A stretch of DNA of 64,000 bases from Cafeteria roenbergensis (taxonomy: Eukaryota > Sar > Bigyra > Bicosoecida > Cafeteriaceae). Position 1 is the stretch's first letter. Every line of letters starts with the position of its first letter. This document shows, one piece after another, positions 41,649 to 52,325 of this stretch. Made by a program: the position numbers and the translations under genes. A model generated the notes under the pieces. That model saw nothing but the letters and a program-made list of their open reading frames with translations, was not told the DNA's origin and ran no database searches. The stretch spans positions 124,001-188,000 of the forward strand of contig VLTN01000045.1 of NCBI GenBank assembly GCA_008330645.1, read 5' to 3'.

Positions 41649-44600
41649 TCACTTGGCCAGCGCCTCAGTGTCCACCTCGCTAGCATCCACGACCAGCGCG
41701 GCGGGAAGCTCCTGTGCTGCTCGCGAGGCGCGTTCCGCGGCCCTCTGGGCCTCCACCATGCCCAGCACGCGGCGGAGCGCGGGCACGGCCGACACCCGCG
41801 AAGCAGCTCCCCGCAGCCCCGCCGACAGTTCCTGTGCCTGCTGCGTCGCGTCGGCCCAGTCCTGAAGCAGACTCGATCGGCCCTTGGACGGGCCGCAGGC
41901 GGCAGAGGGCAGCGTGTCAGGGATGTCCGCCAGCGCCACGTCGCAAGCCTCGGCCTCCGCGCCGTCGCTGCGGGGGGAGGCGCGCTTTGACGCGGCGCTG
42001 ACCGCGCCTCCAGCAGCGCCCGCGCCCGGCCGCCGACGCCCCAGCAAGATCTCATCGAGCTCGCGCTTTGCGCTGGCAACCTCTGCCGCGGCGCCTTGCT
42101 CAAGCGCAGCCTCGGCATCAGCGACGAGGTCCAGCCCCGCCCCGGCGGTCGCAGCCGCAGCGGCCTCGCCGCCGGCTTCAGCGGCCGCGGCCGCCTCCCC
42201 GCCCCCCTTGGCCATTTGCTTGCGCGTGGCGTAGCTCTCTCGGATGCGGGCGATCTCAGCGTCCACCGCGGCTGCACGGTGCCTGGGCAGGCCCGCCCTC
42301 AGGAGGATCGAGAGGATATGGTCGTGGCCGGCGAGCGCAGCGGTGATGAGGGGCGTCTGGTCCTTGAAGCCGGCCTGGTTCAAGTCCGCGCCAAAATGGA
42401 CGAGCAGTGAAACGAGGCGGCTGTCGCCGCGCGAGCAGGCGTCGCTCAGCGGTGTGGCCAGGCCGCTCGGGTGCATGTTCGGGTCTGCGCGCCGGCGGCG
42501 CTGCAACACCATGGAGCGCACCAGCTGCGGCACCGCCGCCTCGCAGTCCCCGCCACAGCCGGCAGCTGCCAGCGCCACGTCCTCGGCGGTCGGGCGGGGC
42601 GGCTGGTCCTGCGACGTGTGGATAGCCTCCGGGGCGGGGACGGTTGCGTGGGCGTCGCCGTCCGCCCCGCCGTGGTCCTCGTCGTCCCCGTCGGCTGCGG
42701 CCGCCCCGCCCTGCTGCACCGGCGGCGGCGGAAGCGGGGGCGCGTCGCCGGAGAGGACGAGCGACGGGTCGTGGTGCGAGAGGAGGAGCATGGCCACCTC
42801 CGCCCGCCCGTTGCGCACGGCGAGGTGCAGCGGCGTGCGGCCATCGGGCGGGGCGTGGGCGTTGAGCCGAATGCGGCGGCCAATGACGAATCCAGCCGAC
42901 GCCCCCTCGTCGGCAGGATCGGGGAGGCGCGGGTGAATCACGCGGTGGTCGCGCCGCCGCGCCAGACCGTCGCCAACGGAAACGCCAAAGGCAGCGTCGT
43001 GCAGGTGGAACGCCTCGCGCAGGCCGCCCAGCGCCGCGCGAAATACGCGGACAGCGCCCTCCTCGCCGGGGCGCAAGACCCCCTTGCGCCAGCGCCGCGT
43101 CATCGCCTCGCCGGCAGCCCGCTGCGCCAGCCCGGGGACGCGGCTCTTCGCCCAGGGCGGCTGCGACTGCACCAGAAGCGACCGCATGTCCTTCACGTGA
43201 GAGCGGAAGTTCGCGTTGTCGGCCTGGTCCGCCGTGCGCTCCGCCGTGTCCAGCATGGCCTCGGCCGAGGGGGCACTCGACGTCGCAGCTGCCGCGGCCG
43301 CAATGGCCTCCGCCCGAGCCGCTGCTTCGTTGGCGGGCCCTCCTCTGCCCGAGGCCGCGCCAGCCCCTTCCTCCTCCTCCTCGTCGTCGTCGTCCTCCTC
43401 GTCGTCACCGTTGGCCCCGACGCCGCCGCGTCCAGGCGCGGCACCGCGCGCCGACGCCAGCGCCGCGCCGGGCGCTGCCTGGCCCGCTGCAACCTCTCTC
43501 GCGTCGTCCACTGCGGTGTCGTGCACCGACCAGAACGTGCCGCAGTCGAGTCCGTCGCACCACCGATGAAACCGCGCGTCGCCGAGCGCCAGGCGAATGT
43601 TCTCCAAGCGCGGGTTTCGCGAAGCCACCGCAGCCGCGGCGGGGCCGCCAACGGCAGCGACAGCAGCTGCGGCATCGTCGTCCTTTGCCGCGGCTCCAGC
43701 CGAGCGCGCAGCCAGCGCGGCCTCGGCGTCCCGCGCCCCGACGGCCCAGGCAGTGTGGGTCCCGATGCCGGGAGCGACCGCCCTGACGAGGCCGAGGCGG
43801 CGCGCGATGTGCCGGGGATGCGCTGGAGGCCGCAGCGGCGCCCGGCCCAGGAGCGCCTCCACGACGGCGACGTTGCCTGCGGGCAGGTGGGGCGGCGAAA
43901 TCGGGCGCGGAAGCGGGTGACGAGCATGGGCGAGGCTTCGAGGGAGTCGCTGCGTCTTGAACGCGGTCGAATTCGCCGCCGAGCGGGCTTGGCGCTGGCC
44001 CGTAAGGCAGCCTGTGCCCCAGCCTGGGCAGGCACGGAAGGGCGCGCACGGCTGCGCGTCTCACCCTGCTCTGCTGCGATGGCGAGTGGTCTGTGGCCGG
44101 CCTTGGTTCGGGCGTTGGGGCTGTCCCCGAAGAGCAGGAGGAGGTGCACTGCAGCGGCGTTTCCCGTGGCCGCTGCCTGGCACAGTGGCGTGGTGTATCC
44201 CCACTCTGGGTGGTACGATGCCTGGGACTTGTAGTGGAATAGGGACCGTTCGTCATCCGTCAGGTCCTGCCACACGTCGGTGTGCATGGGGCCGTACAGC
44301 CCCCCCGGCACGCCCAGCTGCAGGCGCACTCGGTCCCGCAGCAGCAGTAGGTGGTGCAGGTAGGGAAGCATGTCTGCGGGCGCGAGGGGGGCACGGCGGG
44401 CGGGGCGCCCAGCAAGCGCAGTGGGCGACGGCGGTTGCGGCGGCGAGCCGGATGCCGAGACACTGGCAGCCAACGCTCTAGCCAGCGCGGGCCCCGCCGG
44501 CAGGCTGACTGGCTGGCCGGCCGGCCGAGGGGGTGCAGGGCGCCACCACGTCCTGCTGGCTTACCAGTGCGGCTGGCCGCCATTGTGAGGAGGAAGGGCA

Positions 44601-45299
44601 TGGAGGTGGGCGCGGTGGGGGTGCGCACGCGCCGAAGGAGGAGGAGCTTCGAAATGCGAGAGAGCGTCGCAGGCGCCGCTGTGCCGGTGCGCTCGGCAAA
44701 CTCGCGGTGGTAGCTGCGAGGACGCGCGCGCGTGCAATGGGTGAGGGGGTGGGGAGGGGTGGGAACTTGGAGGCTGGGGTCCAGGCAGTTGCGCTTTCGG
44801 CAGGGCTCGACGACGCGAGAACAAGCCGGGCTGCAGCGCGATGGCGGTTGCCGAGGCGGGCGAGCTGATGGCATAGCTCCCCTCGCCGGGTGCCAGTCAA
44901 GAGAGCAAGCGCATCCAGCACACTGGGCGCCAGGGCGATCGGAGATGTCAGGGGTGCGCGCCGCGGTGGCTCACGTCTTGTCAACCAGCACAACCCATGC
45001 CTTGCACACCGCGGAGCTGTTGGCCAGGTCTGACACCGACAGGAACGAGAACCAATGCAGCTGCGTTTCAGGAGCAGGTTGGGGCACGCAAGCGAAGCGA
45101 TGGCGGTGCATCCCCGATGCTCGGTCTGGGGCGCCAGCTGCAATTCGCCGTTCGCAAGTGCTGCGCGGCGACAGGCAGCCCCATGGAGCAGCGCGTGCCG
45201 CATGCACCGAGAGGCGCGCACCTTGACGTCGATGGGGATCCACATCTTCCGTGGGGCGGGCGCGTAGAGACGCCCGCCGGGCGGCTGCGGCGCTGCCAT
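41649..45299 (-). CDS. F-box plus ankyrin-repeat protein
   Basis: Six exons: 45299-45222, 45060-44975, 44922-44767, 44713-44565, 44373-44065, 43876-41649. All phases agree and total 1001 residues. The F-box spans exons 1-2 (IPIDVK joined to LHWFSFLSVSDLANSSAVCK, then AWVVLV), matching the LP.x(4)..FSFLxxxDL...S.VCK.W pattern. Exon 4 reads YHREFAERTG; ankyrin units follow: GYTTPLCQAAATGNAAAVHL, KAGHRPLAIAAEQGNVAVVE, DGRTPLHLAVRNGRAEVAML and DQTPLITAALAGHDHILSIL. F-box proteins recruit substrates to SCF ubiquitin ligases and the ankyrin part would bind the substrate. Introns 2 and 3 are only 52 and 53 nt. The 3' exons are firm; a shorter gene starting at ATG 44583 without the F-box is the alternative. 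Confidence 0.68.
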
Positions 45300-45796
45300 C
45301 GGCAGCAGCGATTGCGGACCGAGCGTTGGGCTCGCCCTCCCACGCCTCCAGCGCCCACCCGTCCAGCAGCAGGCAAGTTTGCTGCCTAATGGGCCAGGCA
45401 CCGCCCTGCAACGCCGGACCGGGCTGGCCGAGGGAGTCAGCGGGCCGACTTGTGCCGTAGCGCCCGACCGTTGCCGCGAACTCTGCCAGAGCCAGCGACT
45501 CGTTGATGCCCCGCGACAGTGGACGAGCGGCCGCAATGGCACTTTGTGCTCCAAAGGCCGGCGGGTGAGCCCTGCCGCAGTGCGATGCGGGAGTGCCACT
45601 GGCAAGGGGGCTCTTCAGCCGGGGCAGCTTCGTGCAGCGGTCGTGGTGCTCGCTGTGCGCATTCCCGTTGGCCGCCCCCCCGGCTCCACGGCCAGCCTGC
45701 TGGCTCGCCTTCCAAGCTCCCGAGCGTGCCGTGATTGTTTGCGCTCGCTGACGCTCCGCAGACGTGCGGCTTAGCCAGAGCTGAGGAGCCGCCGAG
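45300..45796. other. head-to-head intergenic region
   Basis: 497 bp between the starts of the F-box gene (-) and the zinc-finger/CAP-Gly gene (+). It contains CTCTGCCAGAG at 45481-45491, a degenerate palindrome of the recurrent motif. No gene is seen. Confidence 0.4.
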
Positions 45797-48700
45797 ATGC
45801 CTCCTCCCGTGTTCGTGGTTTGCGAAATCTGCGGCAAGAAGTTCAGCAAGCGCTCCCTTGGCATCCACCAGAAGCAATGCCTCAAGAAGGCGGAGTCGTC
45901 CATGGTGAGCGCGCTCGTCGCGGCGAACGTCGTGGTCCGGCTTCCTCGTTGCGGGTCGCTTGCGACCGTTCAACCGGCTTGCACCCCCAGCTGCCCTCCC
46001 CCGCAGACTCACTGCACCATCTGCGGGCTGCCTGTCTCAAAGGACGAGTACTCGGCCCATGTTGATGACTGCAAGCGACACAACCCGGAGATGGCCCGGG
46101 CCGCGGCCAAGGGGAAGGGCAAGGCGGCGCCGCTCACATCCGTGGTGCCTCTCCACGTGAAGAAGCGAATCGAGTCAGGCGGCGCAGCGACCGGACCCCC
46201 CGTGAGACAGTCTTGTGTGTATGCGTGTGCGCGGTTTTTGTGTGTGTGCGCGCGCGCGTGCATGGAGGGCCGATCGTCGGTTCACGGCGGACTCGCTCCC
46301 CTTTTGCGAGTCGTGGTGCTGCGCCCGTGTCGCGCAAACGGACCCGTCACCTTCGGCCGCGAGCGGCGGCCAGGCGTCGCGCGCAGATGCGACTTGGGGT
46401 CGGTCTCGCTTTGCGTTGTGGAAGCCTTCCCGCAGAGCGCGCTGGACATGCCCACCAAGGCCGTGCACAACATGGAAATCCCAGCATTTGTGCCGGAGGA
46501 CGGCGACGAGGAGGACGGGCGCGTCGCCTGCCGGGTGTGCGAGCGCAAGTTCAAGCGTGACCGCATCGCCAAGCACCAGCTCATTTGCGCCAAGGTGTCG
46601 AAAAAGGAGATCATCCGGAAGCGCAAAATGAAGGTCGTGTCGGGGGAGGAGCTGCGACTGCGAGGAACCGACTTTGAAAAGTACAAGGACTCACGCACAG
46701 ATGTGAGTTCCATCTCTGGCTGAGGTCGGCCTCGACTAAGCCCCGAGAAGCTCACGTCGAGCGACGGCCATGCAAACCGCCCCCCCGCCCGTGCTGCTCC
46801 GCGGGTTGCCGCCTTGCCCCGCGCCCTGCCCTCAACAACCCATTGGATGCAATTCCGCGGGCCGTGGGGCCGGGCTGCGGGACCTGTTCCAGCGTTGCGC
46901 TGTGCCTTCCATACTTGCTGCCACTGCGCGCTCGCGGCACCCCCACCAATCCTCGGCCCACCTCGACCCACCACACACCGATCTCTGCAGGCGGAGTGGG
47001 TGTCCCGCTGGCGCGAGGAGCACGACAAGATCCAGGCCGTGGCCGAGGCCAACAAGGAGGCGGATGCCGCCGACGCCGCCGCAGCCGCCGCAGCCGCCGC
47101 AGCTGCAGGGGGCTCGGGGGCGGCGGCTGCTGCCTCTGGAGCGGCGGCAGCAGCAGCCTCGTCTGGCGCAGGAGGGGGGGGCGAAACCGCCGAGGAGATT
47201 TCCGAGATCGTTCGCGTGGGCGACCGCGTGAAGCTGGATGACGGCCGCAGCGCCATTGTGCGCTTCAAGGGGCCGGTGTTCCTCATGAACAAGGGCACGT
47301 GGTTCGGTATCGAGCTGGAGGACGCCACAGGCAAGCACGCGGGCGAGCACAAGGGTGAGCAACTGGCTCGGCTGCGCGATCGCCAAGCCCGCCCTCTCCG
47401 CCCCCGTCTCAGCCCAATGGCTGGGCATTGCGCGTGAGGCCTCACCATGCCCCCGTTGACAATCGCTCCGGAGCATGTCCGCCCGGCCGGGCAGTCGGCC
47501 GCCCTCCCGGCTGGCTGGAAGGCACGATTCGCCGGCCGCAGCGCCGGGCGCGACGCCGGCCGCTGCGCCGGGCGCTCCACCACATACCGCCTGCGCCAAT
47601 CCTGCCAAGCGCGCCCTGCCCCCCGCAGGCACCAGCTACTTCGACTGCCCTGAGGGCCACGGCCTGTTCGTGAGGAAGAAGCGCTTCGTGTCCGTTGAGA
47701 AGGACGGACCGCCGCCCATCGACGAGGTGGAGAAGGCAGCCATCGCCCGCGCCGTGCTCTTCGGCTCTGCAAGCCTCGTGGTGGAGTCCCCCGCCGCAGC
47801 TGTGGCAGGGTCCGCAGCAGCGGCAGGGTCCGCAGCAGCGGCAGGGTCCAAAGCGGCGGCAGGGTCCAAAGCGGCGGCAGGGTCAGCAGCCAAGGCTGGC
47901 GCAGCTGCCCGAAGGGGAAGCGAGACCAAATCAGCGTCTCAAACCCCAGCAAAGGCTGTGGCCAAGGGTCCGCTGGCCGCAGCGGCTGCTTCGGGGGCGC
48001 CGTCCGCTGCCAAGGCGCAAGCCTCGGGTCCGGCATCGAGCCGGGCTTCAAGCAAGCCGAGCTCTGCACGCGGGCTTGGTGGGGCCAAGACGGGCGCGCC
48101 TGGGCCAGGCTCGGCTTCCGCTTTGTCAGGGAGCAAGCCTGGGGCGCGGGCAGCGGGCAGCGCCGGCCGCCTCGCCAAGGAAACGAGCTCGGCTGCAGCG
48201 GCTGCGGGGTCGACGGCTGCGGCAGCGGATGCGGCTACGGCAGCGGGGTCGCCGGCTGGGGCGAAGGCAAGCTCTGCAAGCGCACCAGGCTCTGCCAGAG
48301 GGGCGGGGGCTGGCGCCAGCGCCAGAGGAAGACCTGCCGCCGCGGCCAGAAGCCCCCGAACCGGCGCGAGGGAGGCGGGCGGCGGCTCTGCCCGGAGACA
48401 AGCCTCTTCTGCTGGAGCGGGAGCAGGGGCAGCAGCGGGGCTGGCCGGCGGACCAGCCGCAGCGCCCAAGCGGCGAGGGTCGGCCACCGCTGCGTCGTCA
48501 CGGATGGGGCGTCTCGGACTGGGTTCCGCTGCGTCTGCCGGCTCCGGCGGGTCCAAATCGCCGCGTCAGGTGCCCCAGACGGCCCGGACACACCGCGAGG
48601 GCGGTTTCGTGTCGCGGCTGCGGGCCAACGTGGCTACCCCTGCCGACGCCTCCGAGGCTGCCAAGGCGGCTCCACGGGGGTCGGGGGTGCGCGCAGTGCG

Positions 48701-50003
48701 GGGGCTGGCGGGGCCCGCAGCGGCGAGGTCGAAGCCGGCGGGGGGCGCTGCGGGGGGGCGTGGGGCGGGTCGGGGCCGGGGGCCGGTGAAGGCAACAGGC
48801 CCCCTCCCCGATGCCGTGAAGCTCCCGCCAGTAGGTGTCGCCGGGGCCGCCGCCGCCGCCGCCGAGGGAAGTGGCACGGGAGCCCGCACGAGCCTGTCAG
48901 CGCGCGGCCGGGGCGGATCCTCCTCCGCGTCGCTCTCGGGAGGCAAGCCTGCGCGAAAGAGACCCCTCTCAGGCGGCAGCACGCCCTCGGACGCGTCGGC
49001 GGTTCACCGGTCGGCGGCGGCAGCGGCGGCGGCAGCGGCCGCTGAGAGCCGGTCCGCCAAGAAGGCGCCGTCGTCGGCAGGGGGCGGTGCTGCTGCCGGG
49101 CGCGCGGGAGCGGGACGGGGCGCGGTAGCGCCCAAGCGACTGGGGCCGGTGGGCTCTGCCGCCGCTGGCACGGCCGGCGCATCAGCCGCTGCGCGCAAGA
49201 CGCATGCTGCAGCCGGGCGCGGAGCCGCAGGCGCTGCGAGAGCGTCGGCTGCAAGTCCCCGCGACTCTGCCAAGCCTGGGAAGCGCAGCGCCCCCTCCCC
49301 CTCCCCCCGCACGGAGAGGGGCGGCGCTGCGTCGGGCGGAGCTGGGCCGACCGCGAGCGGCGGCGCCATGGCGGCGAAGCGAAGCGGCAAGGCGATCAGC
49401 GGGGGCCAGCTGCGCGGCGGGAGGGCGTCGGAGGCGGAGCGGCGTGCCGGCCCCAGGGAGGGCGAGTCCGAGCACGAGGCCGCCAAGCGCCGCGACATCG
49501 ACGACATGGTCGACTATCTCAAGGTGCTTGCCGGGGAGAAGGCCACGCTGAACGCGCGCCAGCCCACGGAGCAGGAGAAGGCGGCCGCGCGCGCGGCGAG
49601 TTTCACAGGGTCGGCGCAGAAGCTGGGGGCGCCCGCGTCCGCGCCCGGGTCTGCTGCGAAAAAGCCGGTGCGAACCGCAGCGTCGCCTGCAGGACGAGGC
49701 GCCCGCGCGCCAGGGGCAGTCTCCGGCGGGCGCGTGAGCGGGTCGCCGGGCAGCGCCCGAAAGGCCGGCGGGCCGGCTGCCGGGGGGGCAGCTGCTGCTG
49801 GCAAGACCCGCGCTGCAGGTGGAACGGGGAGCCGTCCGTCCAGCGGCTCGAAGACGAGCGCGGCTGCAACCGCGGCGCGGGAAGCGCGGGCGGCGGCGGT
49901 TGAGGCCCGTCTTGCGAAGCAGGACGCTGAGAGGGCTCGGGAGGCGGCGGCCAAGCGGAAGGCGGACGCTGCCGCTGCAGCTGCCGCTGCCGCTGCGGAG
50001 TGA
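45797..50003 (+). CDS. three C2HC zinc fingers fused to a CAP-Gly domain and a long basic tail
   Basis: Exons 45797-45904, 46007-46201, 46436-46702, 46991-47354 and 47629-50003 join in phase to 1102 residues. Three ZC2HC1-type fingers are visible: CEICGKKFSKRSLGIHQKQC, CTICGLPVSKDEYSAHVDDC and CRVCERKFKRDRIAKHQLIC. After a helical Ala-rich linker comes a CAP-Gly domain split over two exons: VGDRVKLDDGRSAIVRFKG, NKGTWFGIELEDATGKHAGE, then GTSYFDCPEGHGLFVRKKRF. CAP-Gly domains bind EEY/F ends of tubulin and EB proteins. The last 700 residues are Ala/Gly/Ser/Arg/Lys-rich and strongly basic, suiting direct microtubule binding. A cytoskeletal role is likely; the combination of domains is unfamiliar to me. 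Introns 1 and 2 are multiples of three without stops. Confidence 0.87.
46213..46262. repeat. (GT)n / (GC)n microsatellite in an intron
   Basis: Alternating TGTGTG and GCGCGC tract inside intron 2 of the zinc-finger/CAP-Gly gene. Confidence 0.75.
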
Positions 50004-50168
50004 CGGCGCGCGTCCTGATTGAGGCGGGCGCCCGTTGTGATGTGCTGCTTGTGGCTGAAGGCTGCCTTCCTCGTGATTTGACCGCTGTTCGCCGCGACCA
50101 CCCACAGCTTTGTGCGTCTGGGCTCTGCTGCACTCCGAAGCGCGCAGACATCGGGTTTGCCGACCCGC

Positions 50169-51824
50169 TCAAACCGAAGACGCCGCCGCCGCTGCTGCTG
50201 CCGCCGCCGCCGCTGCTGCTGCTGGTGCTGGTGCTGGTGCTGATGCTGCTGGGCCCCGTTCCCGCTGCCGCTTCGGGGCTCTCGCCTGCTTGGCCGGTTC
50301 AGAGCCATCAGCCCCTTTTTCGGCCCTCGCGCGGCGCTTGGCTGCCTTGGCAGCTCTCTCTTGAGCAGCGAAGGCCTCGATGGCTTGTTGCATCGGCTCC
50401 GGCAGCTCCCTCCGGAACGCTGGCAGTTCTGCTGCAAACAGGACGCAGTGCGCCCATCCTGCGTGGTCGCCGAACCGGTCTCTGCGGTTGAGAGCGTGAG
50501 CTCCGAAACAGACGGCGCGAGCAAAACTGGACGGTTGGGGGCCGTGAGCAAAAGACCGCCTGGCCCTCATCGAAGGACCGCACTGCGCTTGCTTGCAAGG
50601 CTGGCTCACGTGAAGAGCTGAACGACGCGGTCGTATATCCTGGGCGTCAGGCTCTTGGCGGCTTTCAACGTCGGGTCCATGTCGCGGCACGCGATGGCCC
50701 AAACGTGCGTATCGACTGGAATTGCAGCGGCCTGGTCCAGGCTGAAGAGCGCAACGCAGTCGGCAACCTTGGGTCCCACGCCAGGCAGTGACTGCAGCGC
50801 CGATGTAGCTTCCTGCCGTGTCGTGCCGCGAAGGGAAGCCAGCCACGCCTCGCCGCCCAACGACTGAACACGCTTGGCTGTGTTGATCACAAACTTGGCG
50901 CGATACCCCATTCCCAGAGCGCGAAGGTCAGCCTCCTTTGCCGCCGCAAGCGTCTCGGCAGACGGGAAGGCCGCGAACGACAGTCCTCCCACCGGCGGGA
51001 GAGGGCGGCCGAACCTCTCTCTGCGGGGAAAAAGGGTGTGAAGACCAGCCGCGAGGCGATCGACCGCTGAGCCGCCACAGCAAGCCCGGCATTCGGCAGG
51101 CCGTAAGCTCGCCCTGGATTCACACCCGTGAGCTCCCCGGCGCCCCTTGAGCTGAGGGGGCGCTGCGCTGCGGCAGGAGGACTCACCGAAGGGCCGCCAG
51201 CATCTGCATAATGCGCGCGATGTTGTTGTTGCTGCTACAAATGAAGGATACGAGACACTGCCACGGGTCCTGGCGCAGCACGCGGAGGCCGGGAAGCGCC
51301 TTGCAAATGGCCGCCACCGCCGGGTCGGCCGCGCCCCAGGACGCCATCAGAGGCTTCATATCGACAGACGCTCGCAGCAGGTCCTTGGCAGCCGCAATGG
51401 CCCGCTCCGGCGGCCCAGTTCCGGCGACCACAGCAACCTCCGCCACACCTGGCGACGGCCTGTGGTCCCGCGAGAAGCGGAGCTGACCGCTGGCCGCGGG
51501 CGCCCCAGCGCCGTCGGACCCAAGCTCGGCTATGCCGTCCACTGCTGCTGGCCTCGCTGCCGAGGTCGAGCTGCTCCTGGTGTCGTCGGACGACGCGGCC
51601 GCCCGCACTGCAACCACAGACTCCCCGATGACGCCCAGGTAAGTCGGCGATGGGTGCGGAAACTCCTCCTGGGGAGCTTCGCGCCACTCAAACACCTGCC
51701 CGCTCTCGAACGTGAGCCGGCAGTCAATCACGCACGTGGCGGGCATTGGCACGAATGAATGCGCAGCAGCCACCGGCGCGCGCGCCGCTATCCTGGCAGC
51801 AGCGGACGCCGCCCTCCCCGACAT
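50169..51824 (-). CDS. OGG1: 8-oxoguanine DNA glycosylase/lyase
   Basis: Exons 51824-51187, 51020-50610 and 50481-50169 join in phase 2 twice, giving 453 residues. OGG1 removes 8-oxoguanine opposite C in base excision repair. Seen are ESGQVFEWRE (N-terminal domain), [20 protein letters not shown] (human [20 protein letters not shown]), LGMGYRAKFV, the helix-hairpin-helix LPGVGPKVADC with catalytic Lys297, IPVDTHVW with Asp316 (spacing of 19 equals human K249/D268), and HAGWAHCVLFAAEL. Human OGG1 has 345 residues; extra length comes from an insertion in the N-terminal domain and a basic plus poly-Ala C-terminus, where nuclear signals such as KRRARAEK are likely. Confidence 0.95.
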
Positions 51825-52325
51825 GCCCCCGATCGATGAAGGACTGTGCGATGGACTTTTGCGCGTGCAGCCGCCCCTCCGGGAGGCTCAGAGTGGTGCC
51901 GGACGGTCGAGATGCGGCCTGCGGACGAAATGTTTCACTTTCAGCAAGCAAAGCGTGGCTGTGGCGCCCCCGCCCCATGCCCGGATGGATGAAGGGCCGA
52001 ACGATGTGGGCGCGTTCGCGGCTTTCTTGCTGTGGCAAAGCCGCTCGAATGCGCGCCTTGCCTCACGAGCACGGCCAGCTGAGTCGGCAAGCGGAAATCG
52101 GCGCGTGCCTGCGTCGGCGCGCCCTGCACCACGACTTGGCCGACGCGCTGAGCTCCACGGCGCCCATAAAGTCATGCATATCCCCGACGAATGGCTGCAG
52201 CTTCCGAGCTGGCTGCTCGCGCAGCGGATGCAGCCCGGTCGAGCTGCAGAGCGCGCGCAAGATTACAAAGCGGTCCTGCGCAAGTGTCGCACTCAAGCAG
52301 GCGCGGCTCGCAGGCGCCGACCGCG
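51825..52325. other. head-to-head intergenic region
   Basis: 501 bp between the divergent OGG1 and PhoD-like starts. It carries GCAGAGC near the PhoD side. Open frames here show no domain. Confidence 0.45.
52246..52252. promoter_or_regulatory. GCAGAGC element upstream of the PhoD-like gene
   Basis: Ends 74 nt before the start codon at 52326. Confidence 0.45.

Noticed and set aside
44946-45774. Short + strand frames in the F-box gene region
   Set aside because: Cys/Arg-rich and without domains; the minus strand has a phase-consistent F-box model.
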